Source of the DNA: Sphingomonas parva (ex Maeng et al. 2020)
GTDB lineage: Bacteria; Pseudomonadota; Alphaproteobacteria; Sphingomonadales; Sphingomonadaceae
Direction: 5' to 3'
Length of the DNA stretch: 64,000 nt
Assembly: GCF_004564275.1 (NCBI RefSeq)
Contig: NZ_SPDV01000003.1
Span: 62,001 to 126,000 of the forward strand
Below the pieces are notes generated by a model. The model was given only the letters and a program-made list of their open reading frames with translations, ran no database searches and was not told the DNA's origin. Shown here piece by piece: positions 8,623-17,558 of the stretch (its first letter is position 1; every line of letters begins with the position of its first letter). A program made the translations under genes and the position numbers.

Positions 8623-9849
8623 TCAATAATAGTCCTCCAGTATCATCTCTCGAGGACGCGAGGATTCCACGCTCAAGCTTACTCGTGTTCCTGCAGGATC
8701 ATAACGCCAATGCCACAAGGATCCTCGCGTGTACGTTGCGTCTATTGCTTTTCCATTCACTCGCCTGATCCGATCGCCTACGGACCACCCGCCTCGGGCG
8801 GCAGGGCTCCCTTTCGCGAGATGCACGACCGTCAGAGCATCGCCGGACACTGCTAGCCCGAGGCCGCTGCGATCCTTCAGCATCTCCACCGCCGATCGCG
8901 ACGAGGGTGGTCGAAGCCACAACTCGTTTGCCGCCATGTCCAGCACCATCTCATATTGGGCGAGCAGGGGCAGACCGATATTCCCCACGGCGCTTACAGA
9001 TAGCCAGTTGTCGACGATGAGGGTCGGAATTGAGCCAACCGGCAGGCCACCAATCTCAGCGCGCCTCGTCATCACCGTCGCCGCTGTTTGCACGCCCTCG
9101 ATGCCGGCCAGGATCGCCGTGGACTGACGGGTTCCGACCAGCAGACGATGTTCGTCGGCATATTTCTTCGACAGCATGAGTGGTGTCGAGCTTCCGAGAT
9201 CGAGGATGAACGGCGCAGGAGGCAACCCCGCCACCGAGCCCGGAATCAGCAACTCGCGATTGGCGCCGGAGGTGACCGGTACGGACACCCACCGTTTTCC
9301 TCCGTGAAAGTTGACACCGAGACCGTTCCGGCGTCGCAAAAAGTCCATTGCGAGCACGCGTCCTGCAAGCACATCGTGCCCCAGGACCAGGTCGATTTGT
9401 CGGCCATACGCCAGCGATACGGTTCGAAGATCACTGATGACGGCTATGGGCAGACGAAGCGGTGCTCCACCCCAGAGGATGTCAACATCACGAATGATCC
9501 CGACGGCAGCGCGACCGCTATTCCCGCGAACCGTACGTTGCTCCACGCTCTTCAGGCCGGCCCTCGTCGCGAATGAGTGGTCGATGATCGAGGCTGCGCT
9601 GCCCGTATCAAGAATAGCGTTGACGGAGATTCCGATCGCCTCCGCGTCCACCACCAGCGTATCGCCCGTGACGAGCTCGAAAGGGGTCCAGCCGAAGACG
9701 TTCACAGCCCCGACCCCGTGGGGGGACGCGGCCGTTGTCAAGGCGGAAGAGCGAGTTCCAGCTCCAGTCGCGAGCATGGCGAGTTCCAGCAAAGCGCCTT
9801 TCAGAACCAGGCGGCGATCAAGTGAGGCGGCCAGGTCAAAGCTCTTCAT
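8623..9849 (-). CDS. Exported two-lobe aspartic protease-like protein with C-terminal PDZ domain
   Basis: A 408-aa protein. The N-terminus has a Tat-like signal (DRRLVLKGALLELAM). Two retropepsin-like lobes follow, each with an active-site-type triad: ILDTGSAAS near residue 80 and ILDLGSSTP near residue 215. A PDZ domain fills about residues 320-400 (GSPAARGGWSVGDRI is the ligand-binding region). The protein ends EDYY. The first lobe has a proper DTG; the second has DLG, so catalysis is plausible but not certain. A clear paralogue lies at 15360-16628 on the other strand with the same order and a similar end (QDYF). A periplasmic quality-control or processing role is inferred. Confidence 0.8.
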   Translation of the reverse strand: MKSFDLAASLDRRLVLKGALLELAMLATGAGTRSSALTTAASPHGVGAVNVFGWTPFELVTGDTLVVDAEAIGISVNAILDTGSAASIIDHSFATRAGLKSVEQRTVRGNSGRAAVGIIRDVDILWGGAPLRLPIAVISDLRTVSLAYGRQIDLVLGHDVLAGRVLAMDFLRRRNGLGVNFHGGKRWVSVPVTSGANRELLIPGSVAGLPPAPFILDLGSSTPLMLSKKYADEHRLLVGTRQSTAILAGIEGVQTAATVMTRRAEIGGLPVGSIPTLIVDNWLSVSAVGNIGLPLLAQYEMVLDMAANELWLRPPSSRSAVEMLKDRSGLGLAVSGDALTVVHLAKGSPAARGGWSVGDRIRRVNGKAIDATYTRGSLWHWRYDPAGTRVSLSVESSRPREMILEDYY

Positions 9850-10598
9850 TCCACGGAATACCTATGATGGTTCGCTGCACCGCCGCCTCGAGCTTGGCGG
9901 GCAAGCGATTGGTGTATCAACCCGTCGATCACATGCTTCGGCCTGGACGCATTCGCAAGGAACCGCGCCATAGGTGCGCCTCCGCTGCCTCCTCCTTTGC
10001 CCCCAAGGTGAACTCGGCCCGTTCGAATGCCCCGATGCATAGCAGGGCCTTGGTCGGAACGCGCGCTTGGAAACCGCGTTGGATGAGCATGAGACGGCGA
10101 GCGACTCCTGACCGAGGTGTAGAGGAAAGCGAATATCGCGACGCTGAGGCTCTACCTTCAGGTGGCTTGAGCCATGCGGATGAGCAGGAGGCAAAGGCGC
10201 CGAATACGTCGGGATCGGAGGCTGTGGGCGGTCGCCTAGGGGGGGTCGCGCCGCGCAAGATCACCTGATCACGTTAGCTGCCTGGAGGCGTTGAGGTGGT
10301 TTGCTCGATGCGCACTCGGGACGGTCGATACGTCGGATCGACAGGGACGACGCTTCCAGTGCGCGACAACTCTTCGGATCGGCGCCCGCTGCGGAAGGCG
10401 TGACTAGACCAACCCAAGGCGGCGCGCCAGAATAGCCCGCTTCCATCAAGCTGTATCAAAGGATTGAGCAGCGAGTAGCCATCGGGCCCGGAACACCCGC
10501 GCTGCGAGGCCGAGGCAGGTTCAGAAGCTTTCGTTGAATATCGGACCTACAATGCTTCCGACATGCCTGCGAAGCGCACCAGTGCGTATTGGCACGCG
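9850..10598. other. Long gap without a convincing gene
   Basis: About 750 bp with several short overlapping open frames on both strands, none with a recognisable domain, good ribosome-binding site or protein-like composition. Frames on the minus strand around 9929-10264 have the Arg/Pro/Ser-rich look of GC-rich non-coding DNA. It may hold decayed coding sequence. No tRNA, hairpin or repeat stood out. Confidence 0.5.
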
Positions 10599-10973
10599 CT
10601 ACCGCAGCATCTTCAAGATGCCCAGCCGTTCCGAGGGAGCCATGCTCTCGGCGAGCAGCCCGAGGAAATGCTCCTGGATCGATCGCTTCTGTTGCGTGAC
10701 CCGCATGAACGCAACGACGTTCAAGCCGACGAGCGCCACGACGACTGCCGTCAGAGCGGTGATCTCCGCCGTGTCGACCCGGGCCAGGGTTGTCCCGAAA
10801 CGATCAGCGGCTTCAACGTTCCAGCTCTGGAGCTTCGCGGTCCCGAACAAGAGGATGCCGAGGCCGAACAGACCCGATGTCGCGTTCGCAAACCAGAGCG
10901 TTGGAACCAAGACCGAGCGCAGGAGCGATCGAGAGGCCGTGGCGATCGCCAGCGGGGCGGGCTCCTCAATCAC
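10599..10973 (-). CDS. Small membrane protein, second gene of a pair
   Basis: A 124-aa protein starting at GTG 10973 (VIEEPAPLAIA). This start was chosen because it overlaps the end of the preceding gene by 8 bp (GTGATTGA), a common coupling arrangement; the frame is open further upstream. It has two hydrophobic segments (LWFANATSGLFGLGILLFG and ITALTAVVVALVGLNVVAFM) and a soluble tail ending APSERLGILKMLR. The tail looks cytosolic. No family recognised. Confidence 0.6.
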   Translation of the reverse strand: MIEEPAPLAIATASRSLLRSVLVPTLWFANATSGLFGLGILLFGTAKLQSWNVEAADRFGTTLARVDTAEITALTAVVVALVGLNVVAFMRVTQQKRSIQEHFLGLLAESMAPSERLGILKMLR

Positions 10974-11358
10974 GGTCGCTCTCCTCCTGAGCGAAACTGG
11001 CCTGGAGAAAAGCCACTGCCATCGAATGGGTGTTCCTCGAACGACGATGCGCCGCCGCGGATCGGACAAGGAGGAGGATCGCCAGGCCCAGCGCAATAAG
11101 ATGCGCCATTCCGAATTCGAGACGCGATGTTCCTCCGGCCGCCTGCGAGAACAGGAGAAGAAGAAGCTGAGCCGCCAACCCCGAAGCGACGATTTCGGCC
11201 ATGACGAGTTTATGCATCTGGGCGTCGAGCGCGGCCTCGGCTCCTACCCGACTGGCGTCCTCCTGCGCGCTGCAAGAGGTCCCGTCGAACGGCACAGACC
11301 TCGCCTGCTTCCCGGTCGACCCAGGCTCCGTTCCCCCGCACTGGCCTGCCGCTGTCAT
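10966..11358 (-). CDS. Small membrane protein, first gene of a pair
   Basis: A 130-aa protein. The ATG at 11358 is preferred because GGGGGAGCAAGGC stands right before it; the open frame extends further up. It has two hydrophobic segments (MAEIVASGLAAQLLLLLFS and FGMAHLIALGLAILLLVRSA) and an N-terminal region rich in Gly, Ser and Cys (QCGGTEPGST, GTSCSAQEDAS). It overlaps the next gene by 8 bp, so the two small membrane proteins are probably made together. Function unknown. Confidence 0.6.
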   Translation of the reverse strand: MTAAGQCGGTEPGSTGKQARSVPFDGTSCSAQEDASRVGAEAALDAQMHKLVMAEIVASGLAAQLLLLLFSQAAGGTSRLEFGMAHLIALGLAILLLVRSAAAHRRSRNTHSMAVAFLQASFAQEESDRD

Positions 11359-11576
11359 GCCTTGCTCCCCCGCGCGCATGAGTTCCTCGGCATTATGAGC
11401 CGCCCATGTTCCGAGGACAAGCCAAGCGCGAGCGGGCACAGTCTGCTCACGCCCGCGGGACCAAGTCCGGGCCTCCGGTGCCGTAGAGCCAGTCTCCAGC
11501 CGACGGCGGTTCGACAGGCAGGATTCCCAGAGGGTCTTCGTCGCGGTAGGGACTGCCTGTGCCAAGGAGGATCAGG

Positions 11577-11912
11577 ATGAAGGGGAAGGTCGTTTCCGCG
11601 CTCGTGCTGTCTTCCGCGCTCGCGGGATGTTCCGCAGCGAAGGACACATCGGCGCCCAGCACGGAGATCCTGTGTGCCGCCGAGGCGCTCAAGGCGTCGC
11701 GCGGCGCCTCCTCCGCGGCCGCGCAGGACCTGCTGCTCAACAAGGCGACGATCTTCGAACAGAAGCTTCCGGCCAGCCAGCACGACAGCGCGCACAGGGC
11801 TGCCGAGGCGCTCGCCGATCGAAGAGGCACCACGCCGCTCGTCGAGCCTGCCGCGTGTGACGCCCTCCTCTCTCCCGCAGACCGGCAAAGGCTACGCGAC
11901 GAACAAAGCTGA
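11577..11912 (+). CDS. Small lipoprotein
   Basis: A 111-aa protein with a lipoprotein signal (MKGKVVSALVLSSALAGC, Cys at residue 18). The ATG at 11577 has AAGGAGG nine bases upstream, so it is favoured over the upstream Met in frame. The mature part is short, helical and charged (EILCAAEALKAS, AAAQDLLLNKATIFEQ, DALLSPADRQRLRDEQ) with two further Cys residues. It stands alone, divergent from the membrane-protein pair and convergent to the outer-membrane factor gene. Function unknown. Confidence 0.65.
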   Translation: MKGKVVSALVLSSALAGCSAAKDTSAPSTEILCAAEALKASRGASSAAAQDLLLNKATIFEQKLPASQHDSAHRAAEALADRRGTTPLVEPAACDALLSPADRQRLRDEQS

Positions 11913-11952
11913 AACCGTCGGCCTCTCCCGCGGCTCGTGGCGCGCTCCCGAT

Positions 11953-13332
11953 CTAGCGCGATCCAACGACAGGCGACGGCACGATCAGGGGTGAACCGCC
12001 GATGGCGCGATACAGCGCTATCACGGCCTCGAGGCGCTCCTGCACCACCTGGGCGTGCGCATCCTCCGCCGAAAGACGGCTCCGGCGGATCACGAGCACG
12101 GTCTGAAACGATTCGTACCCCTCGGAGTAGCGCTGCGTCGCGAGGGTCGCCGCCCGCTCGGCCTCGGCCGCCGCGGTTCGCAGTGCCGCCTCTCTTCTCA
12201 TCGAGGCGTCGATCGTGGCGAGCGCATCCTCGGTCTCCTGCAGCGCGGCGAGGATCGCCTTCCTGTAGAGCTCGACGCTTTCGACCTGCGCTGCCTCTGC
12301 CTGCCGGAGATCTCCCCGGAGCCGCCCTCCGGAGAAGATCGGAGCGAGGATGCTGCTCGCCAGCGAGACGGTTGTGGTGAGGGGATCGAACAGCCCCACC
12401 CCACTGGCGAGCAGACCGGGGCTGACGGATAGCGAAGGCAAGAACGCGGCGCGTGCCGAATCGATGTCTCCGTGGGCAGCGACGATCCTTGCCTCGGCCG
12501 CGAGCAGGTCAGGGCGGCGTGCGAGGAGAGTGGAAGGCTGACCCGGTGAAAGGGCGGGAAGCCGGAATTCCGCGAGACTCGCCTCACCGAGCCGGAAGCC
12601 GGGCGCCTCGGCGCCGGTGAGGACGGCGAGCGCATCCTGGGTGAGCCTGCGGGCGAGCTTCAACGACTCCATCTCGGCATCCAGCGTGGCGACCTCCGTC
12701 CTCTGCTGGGCCTGCTCGAGCTGCGAGACCTCGCCTTCGCGAAGCTGAATGTCGATGATGCGCTGAAGGTCGAGCGCGATCGCCTTGCTGCGCTCCGCCA
12801 CCCGGATTCGATCGCTGAGCGCCGCAAATTGGAGATAGGCTCGGGCGACCTGGACGGCGACGTCGAGCGCAACGGCGCGGTGATCGAACCCGCTCGCCCG
12901 AACCCGCGCCGCCGCCGAACCGCCGGCGGCCCGAGCGCCGCCGGACAGGTCGACAGTATAGCTTGCGCTGAGCCCCGCCCGCAGGCTGCTGCTCGCCGCT
13001 CCGGTACTCGCCGCCCTGGTAGCGCCTGCCGTGGCCGAGACAGACGGCAGGGCCAAGGATCGGGCGGCGTCCAACTGGCCGGCGGCTTGCTCGATCCGGC
13101 TCGCCGCGACAGCTATGTCAGGGTTCCGCGCCAGCGCCTCCCCGATGAGACGCTCCAACTCAGGCGAGCCGAGCGCTCTCCAGAGATCCTCAACCGCAAC
13201 CTCCTCCCCCGATCCAGTAACCTCGGAGCCCCACTCGGTCGCATCGACGATCGGGAGCGGCCGGAATGCCGCCGCGGGGGCGCAGGCCGCCGCCACCGGG
13301 CAAAGAAGGATGACGGGGAGCAGGCGGTCCAT
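11953..13332 (-). CDS. NodT-family outer-membrane efflux factor (TolC-like lipoprotein)
   Basis: A 459-aa outer-membrane channel for a tripartite efflux system. The N-terminus has a short signal with a lipobox-like end (PVILLCPVAAACAP). The body has the doubled OMF coiled-coil architecture: DLWRALGSPELERLI, ALARNPDIAVAASRIEQA, PALSPGQPSTLLARRPDLL (the typical LLxRRPDL motif of NodT proteins) and LRGDLRQAEAAQVES. The start at 13332 has GGGGA seven bases upstream; 13338 is also possible. No pump or adaptor gene is adjacent, so it must work with one elsewhere or be an orphan. It is clearly different from the two CzcC proteins. Confidence 0.9.
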   Translation of the reverse strand: MDRLLPVILLCPVAAACAPAAAFRPLPIVDATEWGSEVTGSGEEVAVEDLWRALGSPELERLIGEALARNPDIAVAASRIEQAAGQLDAARSLALPSVSATAGATRAASTGAASSSLRAGLSASYTVDLSGGARAAGGSAAARVRASGFDHRAVALDVAVQVARAYLQFAALSDRIRVAERSKAIALDLQRIIDIQLREGEVSQLEQAQQRTEVATLDAEMESLKLARRLTQDALAVLTGAEAPGFRLGEASLAEFRLPALSPGQPSTLLARRPDLLAAEARIVAAHGDIDSARAAFLPSLSVSPGLLASGVGLFDPLTTTVSLASSILAPIFSGGRLRGDLRQAEAAQVESVELYRKAILAALQETEDALATIDASMRREAALRTAAAEAERAATLATQRYSEGYESFQTVLVIRRSRLSAEDAHAQVVQERLEAVIALYRAIGGSPLIVPSPVVGSR

Positions 13333-13461
13333 GCGCATTCCCCGGTCATGGCCGAATTCGGTTGAGGTCCCGTTAAGCACGCCGGCCGAGATGAGCTCGC
13401 GCGGATAGCCGCCCGGCGGATCTTCAGGCTACGCTTCCCTCGTTCTGCCGTCGTTCCCGGC

Positions 13462-15015
13462 TCAGGGCCCGACATCGGTGGGGTACGCCTTGGCGTGGCG
13501 CCGCAACTCGCCGCGGATGCCGAGGCTCTTCGCAACCTTGTCGTCCCAGCCATAGTCGTCGTGCAGGAACACCACACGCGATCCGTCGAAATAGGCGGTA
13601 TGGTAGAGGAACCGCACCGGGATCGCGCGGGAGAGCGGAACGCCGGTCTCCTCTCCAGTCGCGAGAGCCTTGTTGAACGCGTCGAGCTTGCCGTCATACT
13701 GAGCCAGAAGACGCGCGAACCCGATCGCATTCTCCACACGTGCGCAGCCGTGACTCGCATGCCGCTCCTGCCTCGCGAACAGCGCCTTGGCCGGCGTGTC
13801 GTGCAGATAGATTGCGTGCGGATTGTCCATGTCGAACTTGACGAGGCCGAGCGCCGAGTTAGGCCCGGGCGCCTGCACGATCCTGCGGTCCTTCATGGTC
13901 ATGTTCTCGCGTCGCATGTAGGCGGCGCCCTTCGGCAGCACCTCCTTCTGTGCGATCGATTCCGGCACCGTCCATGGCGGATTGGCGACGAGCCGCGTGA
14001 TCGGGGAACCGAGCTGGGGCGTCTCCCATCCCGGCTGGCCCACGACCACCTTCGCGCGATGGCCGTGCTCGCCGTCCCGCCAGTAATCGAGGACCGTCGC
14101 GGCGGTATTCACGTCGATCCGGGTCGCGGGCGGCTGCCGCTGGAGCCAGCGGCGGCGCTCAAGGTTCACGGCCAGGATTCGCGCCCGCTGCACGGGCCCG
14201 GTGTTCAGCGCTTCCAGGGCCTCGTCTCCTATCACGCCGTCGGGCTTGATCCCGTACTCCGCCTGGAGTCGCTTCACTCCCTCCGCAATCTCCCGCGTGT
14301 AGACAGCGGAGCCGCCCACGCTCGCGGGTCGGCTCCGATCTCCCTGCTCAGCGGGCTTCGCCGCGAGGTAGCCGTTGCTACGGAGGGCGTCGACGATCTG
14401 GAGCACACGAGGATCGGTGCTGCCGATTTCGATCTTCTTGCCGGACGGGATCGGCGCGCGTGCCTCCTCGCCGGCCCGCTGCTTATAGGAGACGTACGCC
14501 TCGGACAGCGCCTTGTACTCGGCATCCTGCGAGGCGAGGGCGGCAAGCCAGGCCGATACGGTTCCCTGCGCTGCGGCTTGCTGAAGTCCCTCCACCACGT
14601 CGACCCTGTTCATCGGAACGGTGTAGACCTCCCACAGGTTTCGGGGGTCGGTGGCGCCAGTGGCGAGCGCCGAGGCATATTCGATTGCAGCGAGCGTAAG
14701 CCGCGCCTCCCGCTCGGCAGGGCTGCCGGCCTGGCTCGCGGCGTATGTGAAAGAGCTCACATCGATCGCATGCCGCCCGGCGTCGCCCAGGGCGGCGGTC
14801 AGATCCTGCGCTGATTCGTCGGTCCAAGCCGGTTGCCACTGCCGAAGCTCGTAAAAGCGCCTCACCCGCTCGTCAGTCACTGCCGCCTGGAGCTCAGCCG
14901 CTGTCACCTGCTTCGGTTCGACGGCGACGCTCTGGCTGCCGTTTCCCCCCTGATTGTCGCCACAACCGCTTGCCGCCAGCGCGACAAGTGAAACACCCAT
15001 AATGAACCCGCGCAT
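13462..15015 (-). CDS. L,D-transpeptidase lipoprotein (YcbB-like)
   Basis: A 517-aa lipoprotein (signal ends ALAASGC) that would cross-link or modify peptidoglycan in the periplasm. It has an N-terminal scaffold region, a peptidoglycan-binding repeat (EGVKRLQAEYGIKPDGVIGD, about residues 255-275) and a C-terminal YkuD catalytic domain. The domain shows a His in IYLHDTPAK and the Cys motif RHASHGCARVEN, the HX(n)SHGC signature. Length and order match the large YcbB-type enzymes. The start at 15015 is set by the signal peptide. It lies upstream of and divergent from the second aspartic protease-PDZ gene. Cell-wall remodelling during metal stress is possible, but inferred from context only. Confidence 0.88.
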   Translation of the reverse strand: MRGFIMGVSLVALAASGCGDNQGGNGSQSVAVEPKQVTAAELQAAVTDERVRRFYELRQWQPAWTDESAQDLTAALGDAGRHAIDVSSFTYAASQAGSPAEREARLTLAAIEYASALATGATDPRNLWEVYTVPMNRVDVVEGLQQAAAQGTVSAWLAALASQDAEYKALSEAYVSYKQRAGEEARAPIPSGKKIEIGSTDPRVLQIVDALRSNGYLAAKPAEQGDRSRPASVGGSAVYTREIAEGVKRLQAEYGIKPDGVIGDEALEALNTGPVQRARILAVNLERRRWLQRQPPATRIDVNTAATVLDYWRDGEHGHRAKVVVGQPGWETPQLGSPITRLVANPPWTVPESIAQKEVLPKGAAYMRRENMTMKDRRIVQAPGPNSALGLVKFDMDNPHAIYLHDTPAKALFARQERHASHGCARVENAIGFARLLAQYDGKLDAFNKALATGEETGVPLSRAIPVRFLYHTAYFDGSRVVFLHDDYGWDDKVAKSLGIRGELRRHAKAYPTDVGP

Positions 15016-15359
15016 CGACGCTCCGCTTGCTGATGACCATCGGGGCAACGACCCGCCCCCGGTTTACGATCCACGTCCCCTGTACGACGCCCTCTCGTCC
15101 GGTCCTGCCTGCGCTCTCTGCGAAGAGAACGAGGCGGTCCGCCGCCCGGCACGACCTTCAGCGGGGCGCTACCCGCTCCCGCTCGGAATGGGGGTCTCCG
15201 CAACCTCGGGCCGTTGCCCCGCTGCTGCAATCAGCAGGGTCGTCCGTTTCATCGCGAGCCCCCCTGAATGGGGCTGGCACCACGCGGGAATCGACAAGGC
15301 CAGAATTACCATTAAGCTCCTCTTTGGTCGGTGCCGCGACACGGGGGCAGAGTTTGACG

Positions 15360-16628
15360 ATGCGACGAACCTTCCAGGCCGCGCGACGACAAGGGGGCTC
15401 GAAACGTTGGCGTAGAGGCCGTCTCCATCTCGGCTCCATCCTCGCGCTCTGGTGCATCATGGGATTGCATGGCATGCCACCTGCCATGGCCGCTGATCCA
15501 GAAACGCAGATACGGTTCGAAAGCGGCCAGCGCACGACCGGGTGGCAGCCCTTCACCTTCAGTCGCAGGAGCCGGGTCGTTCTGCAGGGCCAGGCCAACG
15601 GGGCGCGAGTCGAGATCCTCCTCGACAGCGGCGCCGAAAAGACGGTGATCGATCGGCGGCTGGGAGAAGCACTGAAGCTTGCCAGAGTCGGTGCCGCGTC
15701 ATTGGACGATCGTCGAGCCGTCGCCTCGGCGGAGCTCGTCAGCGGCCTCGAACTGACCATCGGCGCCCTGCACGCGAGCGGATTGACCGCAGTCGTCACC
15801 GACCTCGCGGCCGTCAGGTCGCAGACCGGGCTGGATGTCGACGTGATCCTGGGCCGGGAGATTTTCGAGCAGACGGTCATCGACATCGATTTCCCTGGGC
15901 AGCGCATATCCTTCTCTCATCCGGAAGGCTTTTCGCCGCCGCCAAGCGCGACGAGCACGGCGCTGCGGCCTTTTCCCTCCGGACACGGCCGTGTCATCGA
16001 AGTTGGCGTGGAGGACCGGACCGTCGGTCCCCTCGAGTTCGATCTCGGGTCGGGGAGCGCAGTCGTGCTTCAGCAGCCTTTCTGGACATCGGCCCGCCTC
16101 ACGGAGGGCCGCGTCGTATCCAGTTCGCTCATCGGAACCATCGGAGGCATTCGCGAGACCGGCCTGATCAGCCTTCGCTCGATCGAGCTGGCGGGCATTC
16201 GGCTGACGAACGTCGAGACCGTGCTGGCACCATCCCGAGGGACGCTGGAAAGCCGGATGGGTAGCGGCACGATCGGAATGCCGGTCCTCTCGCAGTTTCG
16301 TCTCATCACCGACTATACTCGCCAGCGGCTCTACCTCGTCCCGGATCTTGCGGCGAAGCCCGGGCAACTCCCCCGCAACAGGTCGGGACTGCGTGTCTTG
16401 CAGGAGGGCGGCAGCCTGCGCGTCCTGCTCGTCGCCCGCCACTCGCCCGCGGAGCAGGCCGGCTGGCGTGCAGGCGAAAGGATTGTGGCGATCGATGGAC
16501 GCCCCGTCGACCAGACTTACTGGTCCTCGGATCTATGGCGATGGTCGGAGGGCACCGCCGGCACGAAGGTCTCTCTCACTCTCGCCGACGGCACCCGACG
16601 CGAGATCGTTCTGCAGGATTATTTCTGA
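15360..16628 (+). CDS. Exported two-lobe aspartic protease-like protein with C-terminal PDZ domain (paralogue)
   Basis: A 422-aa paralogue of the product of 8623-9849. It has a signal peptide (hydrophobic core GSILALWCIMGLHG, end PPAMAAD), then lobe 1 with ILLDSGAEKTVID and lobe 2 with EFDLGSGSAVVL, then a PDZ domain (ARHSPAEQAGWRAGERIVAI) and the end EIVLQDYF. The first Asp motif is DSG and the second DLG. Internal conserved blocks shared with the paralogue include DVILGREI versus LVLGHDVL and GMPVLSQFRLI versus GLPLLAQYEMV. The open frame extends far upstream, but the ATG at 15360 is placed by the signal peptide. A periplasmic protease or a non-catalytic binding protein are both possible. 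Confidence 0.8.
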   Translation: MRRTFQAARRQGGSKRWRRGRLHLGSILALWCIMGLHGMPPAMAADPETQIRFESGQRTTGWQPFTFSRRSRVVLQGQANGARVEILLDSGAEKTVIDRRLGEALKLARVGAASLDDRRAVASAELVSGLELTIGALHASGLTAVVTDLAAVRSQTGLDVDVILGREIFEQTVIDIDFPGQRISFSHPEGFSPPPSATSTALRPFPSGHGRVIEVGVEDRTVGPLEFDLGSGSAVVLQQPFWTSARLTEGRVVSSSLIGTIGGIRETGLISLRSIELAGIRLTNVETVLAPSRGTLESRMGSGTIGMPVLSQFRLITDYTRQRLYLVPDLAAKPGQLPRNRSGLRVLQEGGSLRVLLVARHSPAEQAGWRAGERIVAIDGRPVDQTYWSSDLWRWSEGTAGTKVSLTLADGTRREIVLQDYF

Positions 16629-16942
16629 GACGTTTTCAAAGGCTACAATCTTCCCGCCATAGCGCCCATGCTTCAACGACGCATCTTCCAGAGGCGAGAC
16701 GAACGCCTGCTCGCGTCGGGCCGTGTCTCTCGGCGCCCCGCTCCGTTCAGGCCGAAACGCCATCTTCGCAAAACGGCTAAGTTCAGGGATCTGCCAGGCC
16801 GCGTTGTAGCGAACGAACATCCGAGGTTCGCTATGCTCTGCCAGGAAGAGGGCCTGGATCTCGCCGCTCCTTCGAGGTCGTGTGACCCTGCCTCGAGCGA
16901 GCCAGGCTAGGATCGACGAAATGCCTCGGGAAGCCTTGCCGG
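16629..16942. other. Intergenic stretch
   Basis: About 310 bp between two convergent genes. Short frames in it lack domains, ribosome-binding sites and protein-like composition. No strong hairpin with a T-run was seen. Confidence 0.5.
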
Positions 16943-17434
16943 CTAGCGCAGCTTCCTCGGCGGCGAACGCTTGCCCTTAGCGGCCGAACCCGTGCCGCGG
17001 GCGCGCGGTCTCTCCAAGCGAAGATGCCGCTGGAGCCTGTCCAGGGGGTGCACGATGTAGCCGCGATCCATCCTGCGCGCGATGGCCCCTGCAACGAACG
17101 TGAGCAGACCCGAGAAGCGGAGCCCATGGGTCACGCGCGCCCCCTCCGGCGCCGCCTCGACCGCATACCAGTTCGTAGCCTGGACCAGGCCCGGCACCCC
17201 GATGTCGAACTCCAGCCGCTTCGGCGCGTCGGAGATCAGGATCAGCGCATCGGTGACGATCGCCCGCCGTCCCGGCGCGCGGCTGAAGCTGTAGCGCACG
17301 CGCGTTCCGGCGACAGCTTGTCCCTCGACGCGGACGTAAGGGTTCCACAACCCGTAGGCAGCGAAGTCGGTGAGCGCCCGCCACACTTTCTCAGGAGAGG
17401 CAGCCATCTCGCGTGTCTCGCTTATCTCGAACAT
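16943..17434 (-). CDS. SRPBCC-fold protein closing metal module 1
   Basis: A 163-aa soluble protein of the START/SRPBCC type: MFEISETREMAASPEKVWRA at the start, the WNPYVRVEG stretch, and a long C-terminal helix preceded by THGLRFSGLL. Such folds bind lipids or other hydrophobic ligands. It is the last gene of the minus-strand metal module and has a homologue in the same position at the end of module 2 (41060-41566); both share WxPYVR, VRYxFxR and LRFSGLL. The C-terminal tail is very basic (SAAKGKRSPPRKLR). The start is fixed by the domain. Linkage to metal efflux is positional only. Confidence 0.78.
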   Translation of the reverse strand: MFEISETREMAASPEKVWRALTDFAAYGLWNPYVRVEGQAVAGTRVRYSFSRAPGRRAIVTDALILISDAPKRLEFDIGVPGLVQATNWYAVEAAPEGARVTHGLRFSGLLTFVAGAIARRMDRGYIVHPLDRLQRHLRLERPRARGTGSAAKGKRSPPRKLR

Positions 17435-17558
17435 CGATGCGCCTCCGCTCGCGGTCTGACGATGAAAGAGTGTTCGCTCCAGCTTCCGCCATCGGCACTT
17501 GCGAACCTGCTCCGCCGGGGCTCGATCCCGCGCCCGCTCAACCCGCGCGAGGGAGGTC

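Noticed and set aside
9929-10264. Possible minus-strand gene of 111 codons
   Set aside because: No ribosome-binding site, no domain, composition typical of non-coding GC-rich DNA.
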